In this document: piece by piece, positions 1 through 9,464 of the stretch
How the letters are laid out: the number at the start of each line of letters is the position of its first letter
How positions within the stretch are numbered: position 1 is the first letter of the stretch
From: Vreelandella azerica
Lineage (GTDB): Bacteria; Pseudomonadota; Gammaproteobacteria; Pseudomonadales; Halomonadaceae
Assembly (NCBI RefSeq): GCF_013112225.1
Contig: NZ_JABFHI010000003.1
Span: forward strand, 248,001-312,000
DNA length: 64,000 nt
Direction of reading: 5' to 3'
The notes under the pieces: model-generated
The model's database searches: none
What the model was told of the DNA's origin: nothing
Seen by the model: only the letters and a program-made list of their open reading frames with translations
Position numbers and translations under genes: made by a program

Positions 1-2
1 CC

Positions 3-638
3 CGCCGTCGCCTGCAGCGCGAGCTGGCTTTGCTACGTCAGCAGATTGCCATTCCGATTGTGCTGGTGACTCATGACCTGACTGAAGCGGCGGCCCTGGC
101 AGATACCATGTGCGTGCTACATAATGGCACCACCCTGCAAAGCGGCCCGCCAGAGGCGCTGTTTCGTCGTCCGGCATCATCTGCTGTGGCCAGGCTGCTG
201 GACCGCCATAACCTTTATCGTGCCACGCTGAGACACTACCAGGGCCGCTACTGCCTTGAGTGGGGGCGTTTTCTGCTCGAAGTAAGTGCTGAGGTGCAAG
301 CCCAGTTGGGAGGCTATAGGGTAGGTGACAAGCTGGAATGGTATCTGCCGCCTTCAGATATTGTGCTGCATCGCCGCGAGCGCCCTTCCAATGGCGAGCG
401 GGAAAACCCGGTCGCCGCCATGGTCAGCGAAGTTGTCGCGCTTGGGGGAATGACATCGGTGGCTCTGAGGGTTGCCCATGGCGATATGCTACGGTTTGAA
501 GTCGGCACCCATGCGGCGCGTCGTAACCAGCTGGCGCCCGGCGCCATGGTGAAGGTGTCCTTGCTGGCATCCGGCATTCATGTGATGGGGCCAGTGGCTA
601 ATGAAGTATCCACACCCCCTGGCGTTTATGAAACCTGA
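3..638 (+). CDS. ABC transporter ATP-binding protein, C-terminal part (ModC-like, TOBE domain)
   Basis: The reading frame is open from the window edge, so the Walker A and signature regions lie upstream. What remains begins just before the H-loop (VLVTHDLTEA, about residue 20 of the visible part), followed by the usual 'G.P.ALFRRP' segment and a C-terminal TOBE-like beta domain (about residues 130-195) that normally binds small ligands or regulates the ATPase. This arrangement is typical of molybdate (ModC), sulfate and polyamine importer ATPases; the single short TOBE segment favours a ModC-like protein. The substrate cannot be settled without the upstream genes. The stop is at 636-638, and the next gene starts 10 bases later, so the two may be co-transcribed. 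Confidence 0.75.
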   Translation, partial: RRRLQRELALLRQQIAIPIVLVTHDLTEAAALADTMCVLHNGTTLQSGPPEALFRRPASSAVARLLDRHNLYRATLRHYQGRYCLEWGRFLLEVSAEVQAQLGGYRVGDKLEWYLPPSDIVLHRRERPSNGERENPVAAMVSEVVALGGMTSVALRVAHGDMLRFEVGTHAARRNQLAPGAMVKVSLLASGIHVMGPVANEVSTPPGVYET

Positions 639-648
639 GGAAACCACC

Positions 649-1194
649 ATGCATCTCAATCGCCGTGCATTTTTAACCGCCTCACTGGCAGTACCGCTTC
701 TGGCGCTGGCCTGGCCGCTATCGGCACTGGCCACGACACCAGAAGCAGCTCCGCTTGAACGGATGGCCTTGGCCGTGCATGGGACTGAAGGGCCGCATCG
801 TCTGGATGTTGAGGTCGCCCGTACGTCAGCGCAGCGCCAGCGTGGCCTGATGGGGCGGGAAAGCCTGCCAGCCGACCACGGCATGCTGTTCATGTATCCC
901 CGCGAGCAATCCGGGCGTAATGGCTTCTGGATGTTTCAGACCCTGATTCCGCTGGATATTGCCTTCATCAACAGTGAGGGTACGATAGTAGCGATCAGAA
1001 CCATGCAGCCGTGCGGCTCATCATCCCCCAGCGACTGCCGCTCCTATACGCCGGATACGCCCTATGCGGCGGCGCTTGAAGTCAATGCCGGTTACTTCGC
1101 CAAGCGGGGATTCGCGAAGGTGACTGCGTGGCCTTGCCGGGTGAGGGGCAAGCAGCTTGCTCACCCAGCGTTTAAGCGGGCGAGATCTGGATGA
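649..1194 (+). CDS. Exported DUF192 family protein
   Basis: A 181-residue protein of the DUF192 family, a small beta-rich family of unknown function usually exported to the periplasm. The N-terminus (NRRAFLTA followed by a hydrophobic stretch ending in ALA) looks like a twin-arginine signal peptide. The DUF192 core runs from about residue 40, with the family segments QRQRGLMGRE, GMLF, NGFWMFQTLIPLDIAFI and ALEVNAGYF. I chose the ATG at 649 because GAGG lies 8 bases upstream and the signal peptide starts there; an in-frame ATG at 601 overlaps the previous gene and adds a non-signal-like leader. The C-terminal tail (about 25 basic residues after the core) is longer than usual. Confidence 0.8.
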   Translation: MHLNRRAFLTASLAVPLLALAWPLSALATTPEAAPLERMALAVHGTEGPHRLDVEVARTSAQRQRGLMGRESLPADHGMLFMYPREQSGRNGFWMFQTLIPLDIAFINSEGTIVAIRTMQPCGSSSPSDCRSYTPDTPYAAALEVNAGYFAKRGFAKVTAWPCRVRGKQLAHPAFKRARSG

Positions 1195-1283
1195 CTGTCT
1201 TTCATCCATAAAGGGCCTATAATTTAAGCCGCATAACACGCCGCTCAATACAATAAAACTGATAAAACCAATAAGGATTCATT

Positions 1284-2294
1284 ATGACGCTGACACGCAA
1301 GATGACTCATGTAACGGCAGGTCTGGCCGGTGCGGTATTCCTGGCAGGCGCCCTGTCCGCTCAAGCCCGTGAGTTGTCGGTTTCAACCGTGCTTTCGGAT
1401 GCGTTTCCCTGGGGGCAGGCGGCCGAAAAATGGGCAGATCTGGTTGAAGAGCGCAGTGAAGGTGAGTTGACTCTGCGGGTATACCCCAATTCCCAGCTGG
1501 TCTCTGGTGATCAGACCCGTGAGTTCTCAGCCATGCGCTCTGGCCTGATTGATGCCGCCGTGGGTTCCACCATTAACTGGTCGCCGCAGGTGCCTGAGCT
1601 GAATCTTTTCTCATTGCCTTTTCTCCTGCCTGATGAAGCTGCGGTTGATGCCGTCACTGGCGGTGCGGCAGGCGAGCAAGTGTTTGCAGCGATTGAATCC
1701 AGAGGCGTGGTGCCGCTGGCCTGGGGCGAAAACGGTTTTCGCCAGCTGTCCAACTCCCGCGGCCCGGTGGATGAGCCCGGTGACCTGGACGGCCTGAAGA
1801 TCCGCGTGGTTGGCTCGCCGCTTTTTCAGGATACGTTCTCGGCACTCGATGCTGACCCGACCCAGATGAGCTGGACGGATGCCCAGCCTGCCCTGACCAC
1901 CGGCGCCGTTGATGGCCAGGAAAATCCGCTGTCGGTGTTTGATGTGGCGCGTATTGATCAGGTCGGTCAGGAATACCTGACGCTTTGGAACTATATGAAT
2001 GATCCGCTTATCTTCGCGGTGAATCAGAGCGTCTGGCAGTCGCTGAGCGAAGAGCATCAGACGCTGCTGCGTGAAACCGCCGAAGAGGCCGGCGCCTGGG
2101 AAATTGCCATGACCCGTGAAGAGGAAAGCGAGCGTCTGGCGGCTATCCAGGAACGTGGGGTGACGGTCACCAAATTGACCGACGACCAGTACCAGCGCTT
2201 TGTGGATGCCACTCAATCGGTCTATGAAAAGTGGGTACCGCGGATTGGTGAAGGCTTGGTTGAGGATGCTCGGGAAGCCGTTGAGTCCCGTTAA
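1284..2294 (+). CDS. dctP: TRAP transporter solute-binding protein, DctP family
   Basis: A 336-residue periplasmic solute receptor for a tripartite ATP-independent (TRAP) transporter. The signal peptide is residues 1-28, with cleavage near SAQA-RE. The DctP fold is recognisable from the opening 'LSVSTVLSDAFPWGQAAEKWADLVEERS' region, the PNSQL segment, the LPFLLPDE segment and the central 'LKIRVVGSPLFQDTF' strand containing the conserved arginine that usually salt-bridges a carboxylate ligand. DctQ and DctM follow. It starts at an ATG preceded by AAGGAT. The substrate is probably an organic acid or compatible solute, but the sequence does not say which. A strong hairpin separates it from dctQ. 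Confidence 0.9.
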   Translation: MTLTRKMTHVTAGLAGAVFLAGALSAQARELSVSTVLSDAFPWGQAAEKWADLVEERSEGELTLRVYPNSQLVSGDQTREFSAMRSGLIDAAVGSTINWSPQVPELNLFSLPFLLPDEAAVDAVTGGAAGEQVFAAIESRGVVPLAWGENGFRQLSNSRGPVDEPGDLDGLKIRVVGSPLFQDTFSALDADPTQMSWTDAQPALTTGAVDGQENPLSVFDVARIDQVGQEYLTLWNYMNDPLIFAVNQSVWQSLSEEHQTLLRETAEEAGAWEIAMTREEESERLAAIQERGVTVTKLTDDQYQRFVDATQSVYEKWVPRIGEGLVEDAREAVESR

Positions 2295-2326
2295 GCGATA
2301 TCTCTCATGCTATAGGCAAAATTGAT

Positions 2327-2347
2327 GACCGGCCCAGGTGGCCGGTC
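2327..2347 (+). promoter_or_regulatory. Strong hairpin between dctP and dctQ
   Basis: GACCGGCC (2327-2334) pairs perfectly with GGCCGGTC (2340-2347) around a 5-base loop. It lies 33 bases after the dctP stop and is followed by ATTGTTTG, too poor in T for a full intrinsic terminator. In TRAP operons such hairpins are thought to stabilise the binding-protein message or partly terminate transcription, giving more receptor than permease. That role is inferred. Confidence 0.7.
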
Positions 2348-2372
2348 ATTGTTTGAACAGGGTGGAATCGTG

Positions 2373-2852
2373 ATGAAACAAACGCCTGATGCGCGCCCGG
2401 AACGTTGGCTTGGGGCACTGGCACTGGTGATCATTGCTGTGATCAGCCTGGGCAACGTGGTGACGCGCTACCTGACCGGTGGATCCTTTTCGTTTACTGA
2501 AGAGTTTTCCGTTTTTCTGTTGGTGGTACTGACCTTTGCCGGTGCTTCGGTGGCGCTGCGCCGCAATCGCCATATTCGTATTGGCCTGCTGGAGAGGGCG
2601 TTGCCTGCAAAGCTACGCCAGGCACTGACTATCTTTCAGGCAGGTTGCGGTGCGCTGGTGCTGGGGCTGATTATCTGGTTTGGGGTAAAACTCGTCTGGC
2701 AGGAATATCAGTGGGAATCACTGTCTCCAGGGCTTGGGCTGCCACAATGGTGGTATCTGTTCTGGCTGCCTTTACTGGCGTTTGCCATGTTGGTGCGTCT
2801 TGTGCAGCAAACCCGTGACCGCTTGAGCGGGAGACTTGAAGATGAGTCCTGA
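2373..2852 (+). CDS. dctQ: TRAP transporter small permease, DctQ family
   Basis: The small membrane subunit of the DctPQM TRAP transporter, about 160 residues. Four hydrophobic segments are visible (about residues 13-32, 44-63, 87-107 and 128-147), with the family feature 'FSFTEEFSVFLLVVLTFAGASVALRRNRHIRI' spanning segment 2 and the following basic loop. I start it at the ATG at 2373; the GTG at 2370 is equally possible and a longer frame opens at 2322 inside the hairpin. The end overlaps the start of dctM by 11 bases, typical of translational coupling. Confidence 0.88.
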   Translation: MKQTPDARPERWLGALALVIIAVISLGNVVTRYLTGGSFSFTEEFSVFLLVVLTFAGASVALRRNRHIRIGLLERALPAKLRQALTIFQAGCGALVLGLIIWFGVKLVWQEYQWESLSPGLGLPQWWYLFWLPLLAFAMLVRLVQQTRDRLSGRLEDES

Positions 2853-4148
2853 TGTCTGGATGATCCTGGCCTTTGCCGGTTTCTTGATCGCGGGTGTGCC
2901 GGTGGCTTTTTCACTGGCGCTATCTGGCGCAGTGGGGATTATGATCGGGCTATCGCCAGATATGCTCGCCACCATGGGCACCAACACCTATAACAGCATC
3001 GCCAAATACCCCTTGATTGCGATTCCGCTGTTTATCCTGACCGGGCTTATTTTCGAACGTGCGGGGGTCGCGATACGTTTGGTGCGCTTTGCCCAGGCCT
3101 TGATCGGGCCGCGCCATGGGGGCTTGCGCTGGTCGCTGTTCTGGTCTGCATGATGATGGGCGGCATGAGCGGCTCCGGCCCGGCAGATGCAGCGGCTGTC
3201 GCCATGGTGATGCTGCCGAGCATGACCAAGGCGGGTTATCCGAAGCCATTTTCTGCAACCCTGATCGCGGCCTCTGCTTCGACGGCGATTCTTATTCCGC
3301 CATCGGTCGCCTTGATCCTGTATTCCATTGTGGTACCAGGAGTGGATTTGCGAGCGCTGTTTGCTGCGGGGCTGTTCCCCGGCATTCTCGCTGGGCTGGC
3401 ACTGTTGGTGCCTGCATTAATAATGTCTCGTCGGCGTGGTTGGGAAGGCAGCCCGGCAGTCGGTGAGGAGGTTGAGCGGCTCAGTATCCGTACTACGTTT
3501 CGGCAAGCCTTGCCGGCGCTGTTTGCTCCCGTGCTCATTCTCGGTGGTTTGCGTTCCGGCTTGTTTACGCCCACTGAAGCAGCTGTGGTGGCAGTGGCTT
3601 ATGGGGCGGCCGTTGGCCTGCTGCTCACCCGTGAAATGACGTTAAAAGATCTTTGGGAGCTGCTTGGCGAAGCGGCGATCATTTCCGGCGTGGTGATGCT
3701 GATTATCGCGCTGGCCGGTATTTTTGCCTGGGCAGGCACCATGTTGGGTACCTTCCGTCACCTGGCTGAATGGATTATAGGCCTGACAGATAACGGCGTG
3801 CTGCTATTGGTTCTGGTCATGCTGGCGGTACTCGTCGCGGGTATGCTGCTGGATGCCATCTCAATCTATCTGATCATGATGCCGATTCTGATTCCCGTGA
3901 TGCAGCACTTTGAGTGGAATCCGGTCTGGTTCGGTATTTTGTTGGCCATGAATATTGCCATTGGGCAGTTTACCCCGCCGGTGGCTGTCAACCTGATGGT
4001 GACAACTGAGGTCGCCAAGATAAGGTTGGAGCAGACAGTGGGCTGGGCGCTGCTGTTTGTGTTAGCCATGGCGACTGCCTTGGCGATGGTGGCGGTGTTT
4101 CCCAGTATAGCGCTATGGCTACCAACACTACTTGGCTACAACGTCTAA
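2842..4148 (+). CDS. dctM: TRAP transporter large permease, DctM family (frameshifted)
   Basis: The large permease of the TRAP system, which carries out sodium-coupled translocation in the inner membrane. It reads in one frame to 3117 (ending GPRHGG) and continues in the next from about 3123 (LALVAVLVCMMMGGMSGSGPADAAAV), the family's hallmark segment. Adding one G to the GGGGG run at 3118-3122 joins the two into a normal protein of about 435 residues with many hydrophobic helices and the late 'IAIGQFTPPVAVNLMV' motif. Everything else is intact, so a sequencing error in the homopolymer is more likely than true loss. The ATG at 2842 overlaps the dctQ end. Confidence 0.87.
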
Positions 4149-4249
4149 AATGAGGCAAACGTGCATTGATGGGTGTTTAAGTTATTAGTGTATTTCTTAT
4201 GGTTATTTATGCTATATGCAGGTTCATCAACATTCGATGAGGAGAGGTC

Positions 4250-4486
4250 ATGTTTTTTCCACCCCGTTATGCGCGCTGGATTTTTGCGGTTCTGATGTCA
4301 ATCTACATGGTGACATTGATGACACTCGTGATCACCTGGGCAAATACAGGTCTGGCTGAAGGCTTTCTAGGGCGCTGGTGGCGAGCCTTCTATATTGCGT
4401 GGCCAGTTGCGTTCGTGCTGATTTTGATCGGTGCACCGCAGTTGCAGAAGATCACCGCCAAGCTGGTTAAAAAGCCTGAACAATAG
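4250..4486 (+). CDS. Small membrane protein, DUF2798 family
   Basis: A 78-residue protein with two transmembrane helices (about residues 10-30 and 45-63). The N-terminal PRYARWIFAVLMSIYMVTLMTLV, the central 'NTG....F..RWWRAFYIAWPVAF' and the basic tail match the layout of the DUF2798 family, small inner-membrane proteins of unknown role. An SD-like GGAGAGG lies just upstream of the ATG. It stands alone, about 100 bases after dctM and 500 before the next gene. Confidence 0.7.
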   Translation: MFFPPRYARWIFAVLMSIYMVTLMTLVITWANTGLAEGFLGRWWRAFYIAWPVAFVLILIGAPQLQKITAKLVKKPEQ

Positions 4487-4992
4487 TGCGTTAAACATCG
4501 CTTGTGGGCGCCTGCAATGAGGTGCTATGGGCGTATAAAATCTCGTGTCGCCTACCTGAGAAGCCACTGTTTTCATAAAGTGTTTGAAAAAACAGGCATC
4601 TATGCCATGCTGGATTGAAAGTTTAAATTTTTAGATTGCTTATCGCGATTTGAACAGGAGAAGACGAAACGTCGGTAGGTTCTAAACTTTTCTGTAATGC
4701 CTTATGCAACGTCGGCATAAAAATAAACGCCTACCAACGCTGCAAGCCGTTAGACTCAGGTATAACCTGTCAAATGCGACGTAACGTTTTTGCTTGTTAA
4801 TGCTTGCATATTCGCCAACAGGTTTTTTCGCTAAAGTAGCACTTGCCAGTTTGCAAAGCTGGTGTGCTGAGTGCTTCATCTTGAAATGATGACCTGCAGT
4901 CATGGGTCGTCAATAAAAAGAGTGCTGGCGGTGCTCTGTCACCACAGCACCATATGCGTTAGCTAGATAACATCAAGAAAAGAGGTAAGCCA
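4487..4992 (+). other. Intergenic region upstream of the TAXI gene
   Basis: This 506-base AT-richer stretch has no convincing gene on either strand. It must hold the promoter of the TAXI gene. I could not pick out a confident promoter, operator or terminator in it. The AAGAAAAGAGGTAA just before 4993 supplies the ribosome binding site. Confidence 0.5.
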
Positions 4993-5973
4993 ATGAATCG
5001 TCATGTATTTTCGACCGCAGCTTTTTCTGGTGCGCTGATCGCAGCAGCAACGTTTGCCTCTCCTGCAGTGGCCCAGGATGAACAGTTCATTACCATTGGT
5101 ACCGGTGGCCAGACGGGTGTTTATTACGTCGTCGGTCAGTCGGTCTGCCGTCTGGTAAACCGTGGCAGCGATGAGCACAACATTCGCTGTAACGCCCCGT
5201 CTACCGGTGGTTCTGTTGCCAACGTCAACGGCATCAAGTCCGGCGAGCTGGATATGGGGGTTGCCCAGTCTGACGTCCAATATCAGGCTTATAACGGCAC
5301 TGGCAATTTTGAAGGTGACGCCTACGAAGATCTGCGTGCTATTTTCCGTATCCACGGTGAGCCACTGACACTGCTGGCCCGTGCTGATTCTGGCATCGAA
5401 ACACTGAGTGATCTGGAAGGTAAGCGCGTAAACATCGGCAACCCAGGTTCCGGTCAGCGTAACACCATGGAAGTGGTCATGGATGCCAAAGGCTGGGATC
5501 GTGATACCTTCTCACTGGTTTCCGAGTTGGGCGCTGCTGAGCAGGCGGCAGCACTGTCAGATAACAACATCGATGCCATGGTTTACGTGGTAGGCCATCC
5601 AAATGGTTCCATTCAGGAAGCGACAACCACGGTCGATTCGCACCTGATTCCGCTCAACGATGAAGATATTGATGGCATTATTGAAGAGTTCCCCTACTAC
5701 TCCAAATCTGTCATTCCGGGCGGCCTGTACAAGAACAACCCGGATGATGTGGAAACCTTCGGTGTAGCGGCCACATTGGTCACCACAACAGAAACATCAG
5801 AAGAAGCCGTCTACGAAACAGTTAAGGCTGTTTTTGATGACTTTGATCGTTTCAAGCGTCTGCACCCTGCCTTTGAAAACCTGAACCCAGAAGACATGAT
5901 TTCCTCAGGCCTGTCAGCGCCGCTGCATGATGGCGCCGCTCGCTATTACCGTGAGCAGGGCTGGATCGAGTAA
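4993..5973 (+). CDS. TAXI family TRAP transporter solute-binding protein
   Basis: A 326-residue periplasmic receptor of the TAXI type (TRAP-associated extracytoplasmic immunogenic). The signal peptide is residues 1-27 (cleavage near AVAQ-DE). The family opening FITIGTGGQTGVYYVVG is present, followed by the SGELDMGVAQSDVQYQAYNG segment and the NIGNPGSGQRNTMEVVMDAKGW segment that together form the ligand site. TAXI proteins work with a fused 4TM/12TM permease, and that gene follows. Glutamate-like and other small organic acid ligands are known in the family; the ligand here is not predictable. The ATG has AGAGG upstream. Confidence 0.9.
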   Translation: MNRHVFSTAAFSGALIAAATFASPAVAQDEQFITIGTGGQTGVYYVVGQSVCRLVNRGSDEHNIRCNAPSTGGSVANVNGIKSGELDMGVAQSDVQYQAYNGTGNFEGDAYEDLRAIFRIHGEPLTLLARADSGIETLSDLEGKRVNIGNPGSGQRNTMEVVMDAKGWDRDTFSLVSELGAAEQAAALSDNNIDAMVYVVGHPNGSIQEATTTVDSHLIPLNDEDIDGIIEEFPYYSKSVIPGGLYKNNPDDVETFGVAATLVTTTETSEEAVYETVKAVFDDFDRFKRLHPAFENLNPEDMISSGLSAPLHDGAARYYREQGWIE

Positions 5974-6051
5974 GTTCAGCCTGTTCAGCCGTTAACATCG
6001 TTATCATCATTAGCGGCTGTACAAGCGAGGTAAACTGCCTCAACGGAAGTG

Positions 6052-6079
6052 ATGCGCGGTCCCTCTTGGGGCCGCGCAT
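6052..6079 (+). promoter_or_regulatory. Strong hairpin between TAXI gene and fused permease
   Basis: ATGCGCGGTCCC (6052-6063) pairs with GGGGCCGCGCAT (6068-6079), a 12-base stem with one imperfect pair and a TCTT loop. It is followed by TGTGTTT, not a clean T run. It occupies the same place as the hairpin after dctP in the first TRAP operon, so a role in differential expression of receptor and permease is inferred. Confidence 0.7.
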
Positions 6080-6154
6080 TGTGTTTAGGGTGCCAAAAGG
6101 CATTGGATTAACAAGACGTCATGCATCAATAGCGTCTTCTACTTATAGCAGGGC

Positions 6155-8754
6155 ATGCTTATGACAGAGAACAACAGGGCCCCCGATGCGGCTGTTGATC
6201 TTGAGGATATGGTCGCCTCATCCGACTCCGGGGCACGTAAGCCCACGGGTATGCCGGGCAAGCTGCTAGTGAGCATTGCGGCCATCTGGTCGCTGTTTCA
6301 GCTTTGGATTGCTTCACCGCTGCCCTATATGCTTGGGTTTGGGGTGTTCAACGCGACGCAGTCGCGTTCCATACACCTGGCGTTTGCACTCTTTCTCGCC
6401 TATATGGCGTATCCAGCGCTCAAGCGCTCACCGCGTGACCGTATTCCCATTCAGGACTGGGTACTTGCCAGCGTCGCTGCGTTTTGCGGTGCTTACATGT
6501 TCCTTTTCTATGAAGGGCTGTCGGCGCGCCCTGGGGCACCTTTGCTGCAGGATGTAGTGATTGGCGTCATCGGTCTGGTGCTGCTGCTTGAAGCAACCCG
6601 GCGGGCGCTGGGGCCACCTTTGATGATCGTCGCTTCCGTGTTTCTGATCTACTCGCTGGCAGGGCCTTATATGCCAGGCCTGTTGGCTCATGGCGGCGTT
6701 AGCCTGTATGGCCTGATCAACCATCAGTGGCTGACCACGCAAGGTGTATTTGGTATCGCCCTGGGGGTTTCTACCAGTTTTGTCTTTCTGTTTGTGCTGT
6801 TTGGTGCCTTGCTGGATAAAGCCGGTGCGGGTAACTATTTCATCAAGGTAGCTTTTTCAATGTTGGGCCATTTCAAGGGCGGCCCGGCCAAGGCTGCGGT
6901 GGTAGCCTCTGGTATGACTGGTCTGATTTCCGGTTCTTCCATTGCCAATACCGTCACCACAGGGACTTTTACAATCCCGATGATGAAGCGTGTTGGTTTT
7001 TCATCAGAAAAAGCCGGTGCGGTTGAAGTTGCTTCGTCAGTGAATGGCCAGATTATGCCGCCGGTTATGGGTGCAGCGGCCTTTTTGATGGTTGAATATG
7101 TGGGCATTTCCTATGTCGAAGTGATCAAACACGCCTTCCTGCCTGCGCTGATTTCCTATATTGCCCTGATTTACATCGTCCATCTTGAAGCGCTGAAAGC
7201 CAATATGCAGGGGCTGGAAAGCAGTAATCCGCCCAAGCCGCTGGTACGCAAGGTGATTGGCTTTTGGGTGGCCTGTTGTTGATGATGATTACCGCGCTGG
7301 CGGTTTACTACGGCCTGGGCTGGTTGAAGCCAACCCTGGGCGGCGCTGCTCCCTGGGTCATAGCGGCAGGTCTGGTGGTCATTTATATTGCACTTTTGAA
7401 AATGGCGGCGGCTTACCCAGAGCTGGAAATGGATGACCCCAATGAACCTGTCATCAAACTGCCGCAAACGCGCCCAACCGTCATGGTCGGCCTGCAGTAT
7501 ATCCTGCCGGTGATTGTGCTGGTCTGGTGCCTGATGGTGGAGCGCCTGTCGCCAGGGCTTTCGGCTTTCTGGGCAACCGTCTTCATGATTTTTATCATGC
7601 TGACGCAGCGCCCGATTACCGCCATTTTCCGCGGTAAAGGCGATATGCAGGCCGATTTACGCGAAGGTGCCATGGATTTATGGAACGGGTTGGTCACTGG
7701 TGCGCGCAACATGATCGGTATCGGTATCGCCACGGCAACGGCGGGGATTATTGTTGGTGCTGTGTCGCAAACCGGTGTTGGCCTGGTGCTGGCGGATGTG
7801 GTGGAAACCATCTCCATGGGTAACCTGATGCTGATCCTGTTCTTCACCGCCATTCTGAGCCTGATCCTGGGGATGGGCCTGCCGACCACGGCCAACTACA
7901 TCGTGGTGTCTGCCCTGTTGGCACCGGTAATTATTCAGTTGGGCCAGCAGAATGGCCTGATTGTACCGCTGATCGCCGTGCATCTGTTTGTGTTCTACTT
8001 CGGCATCATGGCGGATGTGACACCGCCGGTGGGGCTGGCCTCCTTTGCCGCGGCAGCGGTGTCCGGCGGCGACCCGATACGTACCGGTTTCCAGGCCTTT
8101 TACTATAGCCTGCGCACGGCTGCTTTACCGTTTCTGTTTATCTTCAATACGGATCTGTTGCTGATTGATGTGACCTGGCTACAGGGGATAGTGATATTTA
8201 TCATTTCCACCATTGCCATGCTGATATTTGCAGCGGCGACGCAAGGTTTCATGATTACCCGCAACCGCTGGTATGAATCGATTCTGCTGCTGTTGGTTGC
8301 TTTTGCGCTTTTCCGTCCTGGCTTCTTCATGGACATGCTTCATGACCCTTACCGTTCTGTGCCGCCTTCACAGTTTGTGCAGGCGCTGGGTAACGTTGAT
8401 GAAGATTCCACTTTGCGGGTTCAGATTGAAGGGCTTGATGATTTTGGTGACCCGTTGACAACCTATATGCAAGTGCCGGTACCTGAAGGTGAAACAGGTC
8501 AGGAGCGCCTGGATAACCTGGGGCTGATGCTATTGTTTGAGGATGATAGGGCGATTGTTGACATGGTGACTTATGGAAGCCAGGCAGCCGACATTGGCTT
8601 TGACTTTGATCAGGAAATCATTGAAGTACTGGCCCCGGTTGAACGCTGGACTAAGGAGCTGATGTGGATTCCAGCCTTTGTGGTATTCGGGTTTGTGGTT
8701 GTGTTGCAACGCCGTCGGCGCAGCAAGGCTGACGCGCAAACGGCAACGGCATAG
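6155..8754 (+). CDS. TRAP transporter fused permease, 4TM/12TM type (frameshifted)
   Basis: The fused small and large permease that partners the TAXI receptor, about 865 residues after correction. The N-terminal part to about 7261 has the small-subunit-like helices and the start of the large domain (VASGMTGLISGSSIANTVTTGTFTIP, VNGQIMPPVMGAAAFLMVEY). The remainder, in another frame from 7264, continues with further helices, the GMGLPTTANYIVVSALLAP and GIMADVTPPVGLASFAAAAVSGGDP segments and a soluble C-terminal tail of about 140 residues. Adding one T to the TTTT run at 7262-7265 gives the continuous KVIGFLGGLLLMMITALAV. A start at 6161 is also possible. It is probably a base-calling error. Confidence 0.87.
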
Positions 8755-8765
8755 GAGGCGTACAG

Positions 8766-9194
8766 ATGTACAAGAAAATTTTATTGCCTGTTGACCTTAA
8801 TGCAGAAGAATCCTGGCAGAAGGCTTTGCCAACGGCGATCACGCTTTGCCAAACCTTTGGGGCGTCCCTGCATGTGGTGACGGTGATGCCGGAGTTCAAC
8901 ATGCCCATGGTGGGTGCCTATTTTCCGAAGAATTTCTCCAAACAGGCGCATGAAGCGATTTCTGAAGCGCAACATGCGTTTATCAAGGAGCATATTCCTG
9001 AGGACATTGTGACTCAGAGCGTGATTGTCGACGGTTCGCCCTGGGAAGCCATCATCAAGGCAGGCAAGAAGCTGGAGGTCGACCTGATCGTGATGGCATC
9101 GCACAACAAGCGCAAGTTTGTGGATTACGTGCTGGGCCCTAACGCTGAACATGTTGTACACCATGCCAAAATGTCAGTGATGATAGTGCGCTAA
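8766..9194 (+). CDS. Universal stress protein, UspA family (TeaD-like)
   Basis: A 142-residue single-domain UspA protein. It opens with MYKKILLPVDL, has the IVDGSPWEAI segment and the VDLIVMASHNKRKF strand, and ends with an ATP-loop-like motif GPNAEHVVHHAKMSVMIV. It follows the permease by 11 bases with a good AGGAGG site and so is in the same operon. In Halomonas elongata the ectoine TRAP transporter carries a similar protein, TeaD, which modulates transport (established for that system); here the same role for the TAXI transporter is inferred. A terminator closes the operon. Confidence 0.88.
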   Translation: MYKKILLPVDLNAEESWQKALPTAITLCQTFGASLHVVTVMPEFNMPMVGAYFPKNFSKQAHEAISEAQHAFIKEHIPEDIVTQSVIVDGSPWEAIIKAGKKLEVDLIVMASHNKRKFVDYVLGPNAEHVVHHAKMSVMIVR

Positions 9195-9227
9195 CGGCCA
9201 ACGCAGGTAAGGCCTTAAGACGTGTTT

Positions 9228-9258
9228 AAAGCCCCGGTCATTTGATCGGGGCTTTTTT
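9228..9258 (+). terminator. Rho-independent terminator after the TAXI-TRAP operon
   Basis: AAAGCCCCGGTC (9228-9239) pairs with GATCGGGGCTTT (9244-9255) with one G-T pair, followed by a T run ending at 9258. It lies 34 bases after the UspA gene stop. Confidence 0.88.
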
Positions 9259-9464
9259 CGAGCTTTTGAAGGGCGCTTTTGATTCTTGGTTAACACTTTG
9301 GTAGGGTTTTTGTACATATTTTGAATAACTATTTGCGGATGCCGTGAAGTCCGCTACAGTGAAAATATGCGATTAAGTGATACTTTACATGCTAATGAGT
9401 ACTTAATCAGTCTGGATTTTTACCGGCAGCTAGCGACAGGTAAGCGTGATAAAGGAGTTTCACT

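Noticed and set aside
3118..7265. Programmed frameshifting in the TRAP permease genes.
   Set aside because: Neither site has a slippery heptamer with downstream structure, these families are not known for it, and the same single-base homopolymer loss occurs in many unrelated genes here.
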